Of a stretch of DNA of 64,000 bases, positions 27,627-36,565 are shown one piece after another. Made by a program: the position numbers and the translations under genes. Position 1 is the first letter of the stretch; every line of letters begins with the position of its first letter. The DNA lies in contig NZ_CAJNBK010000025.1 in the NCBI RefSeq assembly GCF_905220975.1, positions 1 through 64,000 of the forward strand, read 5' to 3'. This DNA is from Paraburkholderia haematera. GTDB taxonomy: Bacteria; Pseudomonadota; Gammaproteobacteria; Burkholderiales; Burkholderiaceae. The notes beneath the pieces are model-generated. The model was not told the origin of the DNA. It was given only the letters and a program-made list of their open reading frames with translations, and did no database searches.

Positions 27627-29441
27627 ATGGAAGCGAACAGGATCACCGCGCCCCGCCGGGGCTCCTTGCGCACGGTCATCGACCGGTTTCGTGCGTTCGG
27701 CCGGCGTGCCCACGTCGAACCGCAGGGACGCGCCAGCCGTACAGCGCAACTGGAACAGGTGGTCGGCGCCGTCGACCTGCTCGCGCACGTCGATCAGGAA
27801 CTGCGCTTCCTTTATGTTTCCGACGCCAGCCTGCGTTTCATCGGCTATCACCGGGAATATCTCGAGACCATCACGCTGCACGATCTCGTGGCGCCCGCCG
27901 ACGTGGCGCGTCTCGACGCGCTGCTGACGCGCGCCACCGCCACGGGCAACGTCGAGAAAGCCACGCTCGGCCTCATCAAGTCGCTGACCTATCCGATCAC
28001 AGTCGAGCTGCGCGTGGTGCGCAGCAGCCACGACGGCGTCGACGGCTATGCAATCGCCGGCTTCGACGTGTCGGCCTGGCGCGCCACCGAGGAACGCCTG
28101 ACCCAGGCGCTGCACCTGGACCGCCTGACCAATCTGGCCAATCAGCCGGCGCTGATTCCCGCGCTGCTCGACGCGCAACAGCAAGCCGATGTCCACGGCA
28201 CGCCGGCCGCACTTCTGCTGCTCGACCTCGACGACTATCAGCGCGTGAACCGCGCGCTCGGCTACGATGCCGGCGACGAGATGTTGCGCGACACCGCGCG
28301 GCGTCTATTGAATATGACGAGCCCGAGCGAGACGGTGGCGCGTGTCGCCAGCGACGAGTTCGCGATCCTCGTGAAGCCCGCCGCGAGCCGCACCGACGCG
28401 GCCGCCGCGGCCGAAACGCTGGCGCGCCGCCTGTTGACCGCGATCCAGCAGCCGTATGTGTTCAACGGCCAGCAGGTGCATCTGTCGGCCAGCATCGGTA
28501 TTGCGCTCTACCCCGATGTGCGCCACGCCAACGATGACGCCGCCCACGATACGCACCTGCTGCGCTGGGCCGATCATGCCCTGCTGCAAGCCAAGGCGGC
28601 CGGCGGCAACACGCTCGCTTTCTACGTACCGGACGACAACCCCGCCGACGCCGAACGCCTGAAGCTCGAAGCCGATCTCTACGACGGTGTGCGCAACGGC
28701 GAGTTCTCGCTGCACTTCCAGCCGATCACGAGCAGCCGCACGCACGGCGTGGTCGGCGTCGAGGCGTTGATCCGCTGGGCGCATCCCGTGCACGGCCTCG
28801 TCCCCCCTTCGATGTTCATTCCGCTCGCGGAATCGATCGGCCTGATCAACTTCCTCGGCAACTGGGTGTTGAAGGTTGCCTGCATGCAGTTGATCCAGTG
28901 GGACGCACGGGGCATCTCGTTGCAATACGTCGCCGTCAACGTATCGCCGCAGCAGTTCCGCGACCCGCGTTTCAAAGACTCCGTGCGCGAAGCGATCGAA
29001 TTGACGGGCATCGATCCGCGCCGCGTCGTGTTCGAAATCACCGAGAGCCTGCTGATGCACGACCCGGCGCACGCCAAGGTCCTGCTCGAAGAGCTGACCG
29101 CGATGGGCATCCGCTTCGCCGTCGACGATTTCGGCACCGGTTATTCGAGCCTGGCCTACCTGCAACGATTCCCCTTGGCCAAGCTCAAGATCGACAGGAG
29201 TTTTGTCGAGAATCTGCTAACCTCCCGGAACGATCAGGCAATCGTTAGCGCGGTCGTCGGGCTCGCGCAAACGCTTGATCTCGAACTGGTTGCCGAGGGC
29301 GTCGAAACGGAAGCACAACGCGCCCTGCTCACCGAGATGGGGTGCGACCACATTCAGGGATGGCTCGTCTGCAAGGCGTTGCCTTCCGACGAACTCGCGC
29401 AGCGTTTCGAAGCGCGCACGCTTCACCTGCACACGGCATAG
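27627..29441 (+). CDS. PAS-GGDEF-EAL cyclic-di-GMP phosphodiesterase
   Basis: A PAS-like sensor (about 50-155) is followed by a GGDEF domain whose signature is degenerate (RVASDEFAIL instead of GGDEF). An EAL domain with the catalytic motifs follows: GVEALIRW, NVSPQQF, ITESLL, DDFGTGYSSL, KIDRSF and EGVET. The protein is most likely an active phosphodiesterase whose GGDEF half is regulatory. ATG at 27627 is chosen over the TTG at 27612. No membrane segment is present. It heads a run of plus-strand signalling genes, followed 92 bp later by an HDOD gene. Confidence 0.87.
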   Translation: MEANRITAPRRGSLRTVIDRFRAFGRRAHVEPQGRASRTAQLEQVVGAVDLLAHVDQELRFLYVSDASLRFIGYHREYLETITLHDLVAPADVARLDALLTRATATGNVEKATLGLIKSLTYPITVELRVVRSSHDGVDGYAIAGFDVSAWRATEERLTQALHLDRLTNLANQPALIPALLDAQQQADVHGTPAALLLLDLDDYQRVNRALGYDAGDEMLRDTARRLLNMTSPSETVARVASDEFAILVKPAASRTDAAAAAETLARRLLTAIQQPYVFNGQQVHLSASIGIALYPDVRHANDDAAHDTHLLRWADHALLQAKAAGGNTLAFYVPDDNPADAERLKLEADLYDGVRNGEFSLHFQPITSSRTHGVVGVEALIRWAHPVHGLVPPSMFIPLAESIGLINFLGNWVLKVACMQLIQWDARGISLQYVAVNVSPQQFRDPRFKDSVREAIELTGIDPRRVVFEITESLLMHDPAHAKVLLEELTAMGIRFAVDDFGTGYSSLAYLQRFPLAKLKIDRSFVENLLTSRNDQAIVSAVVGLAQTLDLELVAEGVETEAQRALLTEMGCDHIQGWLVCKALPSDELAQRFEARTLHLHTA

Positions 29442-29532
29442 CAATGCAGGCAAATCTCGTGCGCAGCGGAAGATGCCGGCCTCGTGCCGGTGCAGCACTC
29501 ATTGGAACAGGTATAGCTTTGGCGGGACTCAC

Positions 29533-30990
29533 ATGGTAAAGGCGGCGGTGCTCGACCGGCTCTGGACGCGAATGAGCGAGCGCGGCGATTTCCCCATGCT
29601 GTCGCAGTCGCTGCGCACCACCATGGCGGCGATGAACAACGATGACCTCGACTTCACCGGCCTCGTACAGGTCGTGTTGTCGGACTTCGCCTTGACGCAA
29701 AAAGTGCTGCGGCTGGCCAACTCGGCCATGTACATGGCGTTCGGCGGCAACATCACCACGGTGTCGCGCGCGCTGATGGTACTCGGCATGGACGCGGTCG
29801 GCCATCTGGTGGTCGGCCTGAAAATCGTCGATCACTTTCATCACAGCGCGCCGCGCCGCATCGACGCGAAACTCGAATTGAACCGCACGCTGTTGTCGGG
29901 CTGCGTCGCGCGCAAGCTGACCGAGCGCGGCGATCTGCGCGCCGGCGAAGAAGCCGTGGTCTGCACGCTGATGCGGCAGATCGGCAAGCTGCTGGTGGTG
30001 TTCTATCTCGACGCCGAATGGGATCAGATCCGCCGTCATATCGAAGACGGTACGCTCGAAGCCGATGCCTGCGTTCTGGTGCTCGGCGTCACGTTCGACG
30101 AAATCGGCGCCGAAGCCGCGGTGCGCTGGCGCTTGCCCGACATGATCCGCTCAGGCATGGGCGAGTTCGACCCGCTGGATGTCGAACAGCCGCGCCAGGT
30201 GCAATGGCTGCGCGCCATCACCAACTATTCGACAGCTGTCGCCGACGTGCTGACCCAGCAGAACATGCCGGATTGGCAACGCGAGGAACGCATCGCCGAA
30301 CTGGCACAGGAATACAGCCACGCACTGAATACCGATCCGGACGTGCTGCATCAGATGAGTGTCGCGCTCGCTCGCGAGGAAGGCGGCGACGGCGTGATGC
30401 GCGAGATCGTCGAGTTGCGTGCCAATGCGGACGCCATCGCGCGCGAGGCGCTCGATCCGCAGGCGCGCATCGCGGCAGGCGTGGGCGATCTGCGCGGACT
30501 GCCCGACGGCAGCGCGCTCGCGCCGGCGTTGGCGCTGGCCGCGGAAACCGTCCTGGCTGCGCTCGGCTTTGCGCGCACGGTGGTGTTCGTCAAGCACAGC
30601 AACGGCACCTTCAAGGCGCGCCTTGGGCTCGGTCCGAAGATCGACGCGGCGCTGCCGAAGCTATCGTTCAACACCGCGTTCGAGCCCGACGTGTTTCATC
30701 TCGCGATAGCCAACTCGGTAGGCATCTTCATCGAGAACGCGCGAGACCCGAAGATGGTCGCGCGGTTACCGGAATGGTTCCGACGCTCGTTCGACGATGC
30801 CCGTGCCTTTGTGCTGCTGCCGGTTGTTGACGAAACCGATCAGACGGTGGCGCTGTTATATGGCGACTGGTCTCATACGCAGGAGCCACGCCGAATATCG
30901 CAGAAGGAAATGAGCGCGTTGAATGAACTGGCCAAGGAGTTAGGACGTTTTTTCGGCTTGGGGCAGATGCGGGAAATGGAGACGATGTGA
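29533..30990 (+). CDS. HDOD-domain signalling protein
   Basis: This 485-residue protein has an N-terminal HDOD domain (about 15-215: QVVLSDFALTQKVLRLANSA, SRALMVLGMDAVGHLVVGL). A GAF-like C-terminal region follows (about 320-475, ALGFARTVVFVKHSNGTFKA). HDOD proteins lack the HD metal site and act as scaffolds in signalling. Its place between c-di-GMP proteins suggests a shared circuit. The start at 29533 matches the domain start; a longer frame from 29275 overlaps the EAL gene and is rejected. Confidence 0.8.
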   Translation: MVKAAVLDRLWTRMSERGDFPMLSQSLRTTMAAMNNDDLDFTGLVQVVLSDFALTQKVLRLANSAMYMAFGGNITTVSRALMVLGMDAVGHLVVGLKIVDHFHHSAPRRIDAKLELNRTLLSGCVARKLTERGDLRAGEEAVVCTLMRQIGKLLVVFYLDAEWDQIRRHIEDGTLEADACVLVLGVTFDEIGAEAAVRWRLPDMIRSGMGEFDPLDVEQPRQVQWLRAITNYSTAVADVLTQQNMPDWQREERIAELAQEYSHALNTDPDVLHQMSVALAREEGGDGVMREIVELRANADAIAREALDPQARIAAGVGDLRGLPDGSALAPALALAAETVLAALGFARTVVFVKHSNGTFKARLGLGPKIDAALPKLSFNTAFEPDVFHLAIANSVGIFIENARDPKMVARLPEWFRRSFDDARAFVLLPVVDETDQTVALLYGDWSHTQEPRRISQKEMSALNELAKELGRFFGLGQMREMETM

Positions 30991-31069
30991 AGACGTGGCG
31001 TGATCGTTGATCACGGCGCTTCACACTCACCGGTTTTGTATTTGCCCTAAGTCATGAATCTCAGATGCT

Positions 31070-31102
31070 CAGAGGCCGGCATGCGCCGCATGCCGGCCTC
31101 TG
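31070..31102. terminator. 14-bp perfect hairpin between convergent genes
   Basis: CAGAGGCCGGCATG pairs perfectly with CATGCCGGCCTCTG across a five-base loop, midway between the HDOD stop (30990) and the stop of the convergent EAL-HDOD gene (31182). There is no T run, so it may be a factor-dependent or bidirectional terminator. Confidence 0.55.
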
Positions 31103-31108
31103 ATTCAT

Positions 31109-31196
31109 ACCTCACCCCTCAATCCTCAATCCTCAATCCTCAATCCTCAATCCTCAATCCTCAATCCTCAATCCTCACCCCTCAATCCTCAATCCG
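31109..31196. repeat. heptanucleotide tandem repeat (CAATCCT)n
   Basis: About ten units of CAATCCT, two of them replaced by CACCCCT, run across the end of the EAL-HDOD gene. The stop codon and last codons (ERIED) lie inside the array. The unit is not a multiple of three, so a change in copy number would alter the frame at the C-terminus only if it fell upstream of the stop, within the coding strand's last repeat. Confidence 0.9.
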
Positions 31197-32570
31197 CTCC
31201 AACCCCTCCGCGCTTCGATCCGCGACCCCAGCCCACGCCCCCGCCGCCAACCCCAACTCCGCGATCTCCTCCACCGTCAACGGCTGCAAGCGCGCACACA
31301 AGGCATCGAGCTCATCCCACGCGCCACGCTCGAGCGCTTCGACCGCCGTCAGCAGCAACCCCAGCACGCCTTGTCGATGCAAGATGCCCGCCTGAATCGG
31401 CCGCGACAGCGTCAGCACATTCAACGTGCTTTCGAGCGAACCACCAAACACCGCATCGACAAACGAAAACACGCCGGTCAGAAACGCCGCATCGGCTTCG
31501 TCACGGCCGGCTTCAGGCAAGCGTTCGATTGCCAGTTCCATGAACCGCGCCCGGGTCGCCGCGAGCTGCAGTAGAGGATCGTCCTCAAGCGCGACCTTGC
31601 GGCCGTCGGCATACAACAGCAATTGCGTCCAGCGCGCGATTCGGTTCGTGCCGGTCGCGTTGATCGCTTCACGCAGTGTCGTCACCTTGTGACCGACCGC
31701 GAGGCCGCTCGAATTCGCGAGCTTCATCAAATGCATGACCAGCACCGGATTCAGCTTGAGTTCGGCTTCGAGTTGCGCGACGGTCGGGTCGCCCGACAGC
31801 AGTTGCAGCAGGTTCAGTAACGCATGCCGCGGCGCGCTGACACGCCGCGTCGTCGAGGTCTGCGCACGCGCGAAGAAGTAGCCCTGGAAGCGGTCGAAAC
31901 CGAGACCATGCGCCTCTTCGAAATCGCTCTGCGCATCGAGACCCAGCGCAATCAACAGCTTGCCCGCCGACTTGAGCACGCTCGCCAATTTGGGCAACAG
32001 CGCTTTCGGCGCGTGCGTGAAATCGATCTTGACCACTTCCGCGTAGGGCAGCAGCTTCGCAAACGTTTCATCGGGCTGCCTCACTTCATCGAGTACGAAG
32101 CGATAGCGCCGGCCGTGCAATTGAACGATACGCGCGATCAGCGCATCGTCGACCTGAATCGACGGCGACAGTTCGAACATGAAGCGGTCAGTGGGCAGAT
32201 GCAGGATCGAGTCGTCGAACAGCATCTCGCGGTTTACATCGACGTAAGCGGGATGCCCGGTGAGCGCACCGCGCACATTGCCCTGCATCAGACCGCGAAG
32301 CACCGCTCGCGCCACGCGCTGCGCCGGCTCGGGCGCGCGGCCCGGCAAGGCATCGGCGTCTGCATCCCGACCCGCAGGGGGATGAGACGCAACCGCCGCG
32401 TCTGCATCAGATTCAGCGCCCGCTGGCAAATCAGGCGCGCGCACTTTGATCTCATAGCCGCACAGCATGCCGTCACGATTCAGAATCGGCTGACGCGCGA
32501 AGCTCACGTTTAGTTGCGCATCGTCCGCGGCACCTGTCTGGCCGGGATTCTCGATCGCGATGGTGGTCAT
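31182..32570 (-). CDS. EAL-HDOD signalling protein 2
   Basis: This 462-residue protein has the same EAL-HDOD layout as the gene at 25994, with similar blocks (ARQPILNRDGMLCGYEIKVR, GFDRFQGYFFARAQ, KLNPVLVMHLMKLANSSGL). The EAL site reads YEIKVR and the later glutamate motif reads IALGLDAQ, so the EAL domain should be inactive. An acidic, low-complexity insertion of about 40 residues (around 45-85) is absent from the first protein. The pair probably arose by duplication. The final codons lie in a heptamer repeat. Confidence 0.82.
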   Translation of the reverse strand: MTTIAIENPGQTGAADDAQLNVSFARQPILNRDGMLCGYEIKVRAPDLPAGAESDADAAVASHPPAGRDADADALPGRAPEPAQRVARAVLRGLMQGNVRGALTGHPAYVDVNREMLFDDSILHLPTDRFMFELSPSIQVDDALIARIVQLHGRRYRFVLDEVRQPDETFAKLLPYAEVVKIDFTHAPKALLPKLASVLKSAGKLLIALGLDAQSDFEEAHGLGFDRFQGYFFARAQTSTTRRVSAPRHALLNLLQLLSGDPTVAQLEAELKLNPVLVMHLMKLANSSGLAVGHKVTTLREAINATGTNRIARWTQLLLYADGRKVALEDDPLLQLAATRARFMELAIERLPEAGRDEADAAFLTGVFSFVDAVFGGSLESTLNVLTLSRPIQAGILHRQGVLGLLLTAVEALERGAWDELDALCARLQPLTVEEIAELGLAAGAWAGVADRSAEGLERIED

Positions 32571-32865
32571 TCCAATCCCCCGCTAAGCGCCGCCCAGGCG
32601 CTTCCTGCTGTATTTTGGTTTTCGCTGCACCCTTTTTTCGCCGCACATAGAGCGTGCGTACGAGGCCCCAAGGCCCGTGGCATCTATGATGTGCCTACGA
32701 TGCGCCAGGCAATTTTATCGCAGGCCGCCGCGCGCGGACATGTCAACGCCGCAATATCTCGAAATAATTGGATACATGTCTCGCTGAAGGCCAGGCAAGA
32801 ATCGACGATACTCTTGTGCAGTGCAAAAGCGTTCCACCACCGACCTTTAACCAACAAGGAAAATC

Positions 32866-33624
32866 ATGGACGTCAAAAGCGTGCTGTCAAATGCCTTCGC
32901 GATGCCAATCACGAGCCCGGCATTTCCGATGGGCCCGTATCGTTTCATCGACCGGGAATTCCTGATCATCACTTACCGCACCGATCCGGACAAATTGCGT
33001 GCCGTGGTGCCCGAGCCGCTCCAGATCGGCGAGCCGCTGGTGCATTACGAATTCATTCGCATGCCGGATTCGACCGGTTTCGGCGACTACACGGAAAGCG
33101 GCCAGGTGATCCCGGTGTCGTACAACGGTGTCGCGGGAGGCTACACGCTGGCCATGTATCTGGACGACCATCCGCCGATCGCCGGCGGCCGCGAATTGTG
33201 GGGCTTTCCGAAGAAGCTCGCGAAGCCCGTGCTCGAAGTGCACACCGACACCCTGGTCGGCACGCTCGATTACGGTCCGATTCGCATCGCCACCGGCACG
33301 ATGGGCTACAAGCATCGGCAACTGGATCTCGCGCAGCAGCAGAAACGCCTGGAAGCGCCGAACTTCCTGCTGAAGGTGATTCCGCACGTGGACGGCACGC
33401 CGCGCATTTGCGAACTGGTGCGCTACTACCTGCAGGACGTCACCCTCAAAGGTGCATGGACGGGCCCCGCCTCGCTCGAACTGGCACACCATGCGCTAGC
33501 GCCGGTCGCGGAACTGCCGGTGCTCGAAATCGTCGAAGCGCGGCATCTGATGGCTGATCTGACGCTCGGACTGGGTGAGGTCGTGTTCGACTATCTCGAT
33601 CAGCCCACGGCCAACATTCGTTGA
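32866..33624 (+). CDS. adc: acetoacetate decarboxylase
   Basis: This 252-residue protein has the acetoacetate decarboxylase fold and the Schiff-base motif ELWGFPKKLAKP. K116 and K117 match the catalytic lysine pair of the clostridial enzyme. It converts acetoacetate to acetone and CO2, or acts on a related keto acid. AAGGA lies seven bases before the ATG. No acetoacetate or butyrate genes are adjacent, so its pathway is unknown. The 295-bp gap upstream (32571-32865) shows no clear structure. Confidence 0.88.
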   Translation: MDVKSVLSNAFAMPITSPAFPMGPYRFIDREFLIITYRTDPDKLRAVVPEPLQIGEPLVHYEFIRMPDSTGFGDYTESGQVIPVSYNGVAGGYTLAMYLDDHPPIAGGRELWGFPKKLAKPVLEVHTDTLVGTLDYGPIRIATGTMGYKHRQLDLAQQQKRLEAPNFLLKVIPHVDGTPRICELVRYYLQDVTLKGAWTGPASLELAHHALAPVAELPVLEIVEARHLMADLTLGLGEVVFDYLDQPTANIR

Positions 33625-33721
33625 GCGACCGTCGCGGCGCGGCGTGCATGAAGCGCCTGAAGCGTATGAAGCAATGCGCCGGACCTACGTGAAATAGACG
33701 ACGCTTCAAGCACCGCCCAAA

Positions 33722-33753
33722 ATGCAAACGGCCGCATCAGCGGCCGTTTGCAT
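33722..33753. terminator. bidirectional terminator between adc and the binding-protein gene
   Basis: A perfect 14-bp stem (ATGCAAACGGCCGC with GCGGCCGTTTGCAT, loop ATCA) lies between the convergent stops at 33624 and 33788. Confidence 0.7.
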
Positions 33754-33787
33754 CGAGCAAAACCAGTCAGGCAAAGCCCACAACGCC

Positions 33788-34582
33788 TTACTTCAACACG
33801 ACCTTCACGTCGAAGTACTTCGCCGCGAAGCGGTCGATCGTGCCGTCGGCCTTCAGTTCCTTGAGCGCCTGGTTCAACGCGTCCTTCAACGCCTTGTCGC
33901 CCTTGCGGATGCCGAAGCCCACGCCCGCGCCGAGCAGCTTCTCGTCGGTGACGGCCGGGCCGGCGAATTCGAAGCCCGCACCTTGCGGCTTCTTCAGAAA
34001 GCCCTTCGAAGCCGCTTCCGCGTCCTGGAACGCGGCGTCCAGACGACCCGACGCGAGGTCGGCGTAGATCTGGTCCTGCGTCTGATACGGCACGACGTCC
34101 ACACCCGCCGGCGCCCAGCGCGCCTTCGCATAGGTTTCCTGAATCGTGCCTTGCAGCACGCCGACGTGCTTACCCTTGAGCGAGGCCGGCGTAGGCAGCA
34201 GACCACTGCCCTTCTTCGCGATCATCTGATTCGGGATCGTGTAGATCGGATCGGTGAATTCGATGGCCTGGCGGCGCTGGTCCGTGATCGTCATGTCCGA
34301 GTTGATCGCGTTGAACTTGCGCGCTTCCAACGCCGGAATCAGGCCGTCAAACGAATTCTCGACCCACACGCACTTCGCCTTCAGCTTTGCGCAGACCGCA
34401 TTGCCGATGTCGATATCGAAACCTTGCAGTTCGCCCGACGGCGACTTCGATTCGAACGGCGCATACGACGCCTCGACGCCGAAACGCACTTCCTTGATAT
34501 CCGCCGCTGTTGCGGATCCTGCCGTTACCGTTGCCGTCGCGAACAGCGCGAGCGCAGCCATGTTTCGCCAATTCATCTTCAT
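33788..34582 (-). CDS. periplasmic arginine/ornithine/lysine-binding protein (ABC transporter)
   Basis: This 264-residue protein has a signal peptide (MAALALFATATVTAGSATA) and the bacterial solute-binding family 3 fold. Diagnostic segments are VRFGVEASYAPFESKSPSGE, GFDIDIGNAVCAKL and SDMTITDQRRQAIEFTDPIY. It resembles ArgT/HisJ/AotJ proteins. It presumably feeds the permease and ATPase genes at 45038-47328, but lies 10 kb away from them. The start at 34582 has AGAGGA about eight bases upstream. Confidence 0.85.
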   Translation of the reverse strand: MKMNWRNMAALALFATATVTAGSATAADIKEVRFGVEASYAPFESKSPSGELQGFDIDIGNAVCAKLKAKCVWVENSFDGLIPALEARKFNAINSDMTITDQRRQAIEFTDPIYTIPNQMIAKKGSGLLPTPASLKGKHVGVLQGTIQETYAKARWAPAGVDVVPYQTQDQIYADLASGRLDAAFQDAEAASKGFLKKPQGAGFEFAGPAVTDEKLLGAGVGFGIRKGDKALKDALNQALKELKADGTIDRFAAKYFDVKVVLK

Positions 34583-34839
34583 TACGGGTGTTCCTCTACG
34601 GTATTGAATAAGACGGAGCCGAATCCGGGCCAGCATGATTGCCGCGCCAAAAAACCGATTCAAACTCGTGCGGCCGGTGTGGTGCAGCGCAACAGCCGCG
34701 AGGGCGCGATTGTACAGGCTTCGAATCGCGGCCCTGTGGGCGCCCCTTTGCCCGGCTCGTTGGCAGTAGCGGGTCACGCGCGCTTGAAGGTGCAACTTTG
34801 TGTCGCGTTCAGACAAGCCGGCGCGCGGTCCAATGCACG

Positions 34840-35748
34840 TTAGACCGCGCCGTCGCCCGCCGCGAAATCGCTGCCGAGCCGCTGCGACAGATGCGTGTAG
34901 ACCGCCGCGACATGCGGCAGATGACGCGACTCGGGATGCGCCAGCACCCAGACCTGCGATTCGGCTTCGTCGAGCGGCGAGGTCAATTGCACGAGATCGT
35001 CGCGCCCGCGCGCGAGGAACGTCGGCAAGATGCCGACGCCGAAGCCGCGCACCACCAACTCGAACACCGCCATCACGCTATTGGTCTTGTACCGCGGCTC
35101 GACCGTCGGACAATGCCGTTTGCGCCACAGAACCGAAGGATGATCGCCGAGCGAACTGTCCGGCGCCGCCCAATCGCAGCGCGACAGCGCATCGGCATCG
35201 CTCGCCTGGATACCGCTCCTCTTCGCGGTAAACACGGCGATGCGCAGCGGGCCCACATGTTTGCCGACCAGGTGGTCCGGTGCACGGCGCGTGGCGCGCA
35301 CCGCGATATCGGCGTCGCGTTTGGTCAGGCTCGCAAGGCTGTTGGTGGCGGTCAATTCGAACGACAAGGCCGGATGCAGTGCCGCGAAATCATGCAGCGC
35401 GGGCAGCAGGAGGCCGTAGAGCACGGTATCGGTGGTCGTCACGTGAACAGCGCCGCTGACACGGTCACTGCTTGCCTGGACGGTGGAGCGCGCCGCCGCG
35501 AGCTCGCTTTCGATGCGCTCGGCATGGCGCGCCAGTTGCGCACCGAGCGGGGTCGCGCGATAACCGCTGCGCGAGCGCTCGAACAGACGCTGCCCGAGCC
35601 CGCGTTCGATCCGCTGCACCGAGCGAAAAATCGTCGAGGCGTCGATACCCAGGCGCTGTGCGGCTTCAGCCAGGGTGCCCGCGCGCACCAGCGCAAGAAT
35701 GGTCTGGGTATCCGCCGAAGTCAGTTCGTATTGCGTTTTTGCACGCAT
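34840..35748 (-). CDS. LysR-family regulator, divergent from the GST gene
   Basis: This 302-residue protein has the LysR helix-turn-helix (GTLAEAAQRLGIDASTIFRSVQ, in part) and the periplasmic-binding-like effector domain. It is divergent from the GST gene across 126 bp, the usual setting for LysR control of the divergent gene. The effector is unknown. Confidence 0.83.
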   Translation of the reverse strand: MRAKTQYELTSADTQTILALVRAGTLAEAAQRLGIDASTIFRSVQRIERGLGQRLFERSRSGYRATPLGAQLARHAERIESELAAARSTVQASSDRVSGAVHVTTTDTVLYGLLLPALHDFAALHPALSFELTATNSLASLTKRDADIAVRATRRAPDHLVGKHVGPLRIAVFTAKRSGIQASDADALSRCDWAAPDSSLGDHPSVLWRKRHCPTVEPRYKTNSVMAVFELVVRGFGVGILPTFLARGRDDLVQLTSPLDEAESQVWVLAHPESRHLPHVAAVYTHLSQRLGSDFAAGDGAV

Positions 35749-35874
35749 GGTTTGGCAAGCCGCCTGTTTATTCTGAATGCGATCCGAGGTACTTTTACCA
35801 CATCGACTTGTCGGCCGACGAGCCTTGCCACCGGCACCTGCCGGGACTTCACTCTCGTTTATAGCGGTGACACC

Positions 35875-36504
35875 ATGAAACTCTACTACTCACCGGGCGC
35901 CTGCTCGCTGGCCGTTCACATTGCCCTGCGCGAAGCCGGGCTCGACTTCGAAACCGTCAAGGTCAATCTGCAAACGCACCGGCTCACCAATGGCGACGAT
36001 TACTACGCGATCTCACCGCGCGGCTACGTGCCTCTCATCGAATTCGACGACGGCTCGCGCCACACCGAGGGCGCCGCGCTGTTGCAATGCATCGCCGATC
36101 TTGCGCCGGAGCGCGCCCTGTTACCGCCCGCCGGAACGCCGCGACGGCTCGAGGCGGTCGCATGGCTCACCTACATCAGCACAGAGTTGCACAAGACCTT
36201 CAGCCCGTGGCTCTGGCATCAGGAGACAGCCGAATCGACGAAGCTCGAATGCCGCACGAAACTCGCCACGCGCTTCGGCGAACTCGAGGGCGTGCTCACG
36301 TCGCGCGACTATCTCGCCGGGCAGTACTCGGTCGCCGATGCGTACGCGTTCACGGTGCTGAGCTGGGCGCGCATGCTGTCGGTGGATCTGAGCCCGTATC
36401 CGAACCTCACCGCGTATCTGGCGCGCGTGGCAGCACGGCCGAAGGTGCGTGAGGCGATGGTGGCGGAAGGACTGGTCAGGGAGAGCGCGGCGCAAGCCGC
36501 TTAA
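35875..36504 (+). CDS. beta-class glutathione S-transferase
   Basis: This 209-residue protein has the N-terminal thioredoxin fold with the beta-class cysteine (LYYSPGACSLAVHIALREAG, C10) and the cis-proline region GYVPLIEFDDG. The C-terminal helical domain is present. It conjugates or binds glutathione in the cytoplasm. It faces a LysR gene and ends at a hairpin (36520-36545). Confidence 0.86.
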   Translation: MKLYYSPGACSLAVHIALREAGLDFETVKVNLQTHRLTNGDDYYAISPRGYVPLIEFDDGSRHTEGAALLQCIADLAPERALLPPAGTPRRLEAVAWLTYISTELHKTFSPWLWHQETAESTKLECRTKLATRFGELEGVLTSRDYLAGQYSVADAYAFTVLSWARMLSVDLSPYPNLTAYLARVAARPKVREAMVAEGLVRESAAQAA

Positions 36505-36519
36505 GCGGTAGGGTATGAG

Positions 36520-36545
36520 ACGTTGCGCGCCAAGGCGCGCAACGT
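36520..36545. terminator. hairpin between the GST gene and astE
   Basis: A perfect 12-bp stem (ACGTTGCGCGCC with GGCGCGCAACGT, loop AA) lies between two convergent stop codons. Confidence 0.65.
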
Positions 36546-36565
36546 TCTGCCCTGCAACGACGCGG

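Noticed and set aside
28321..28380. GGDEF domain of the 27627 protein as an active cyclase
   Set aside because: The signature reads ASDEF, so diguanylate cyclase activity is unlikely; only the EAL half keeps its catalytic motifs.
31109..31196. Heptamer array considered as a CRISPR
   Set aside because: There are no spacers; the units are directly adjacent seven-base repeats.
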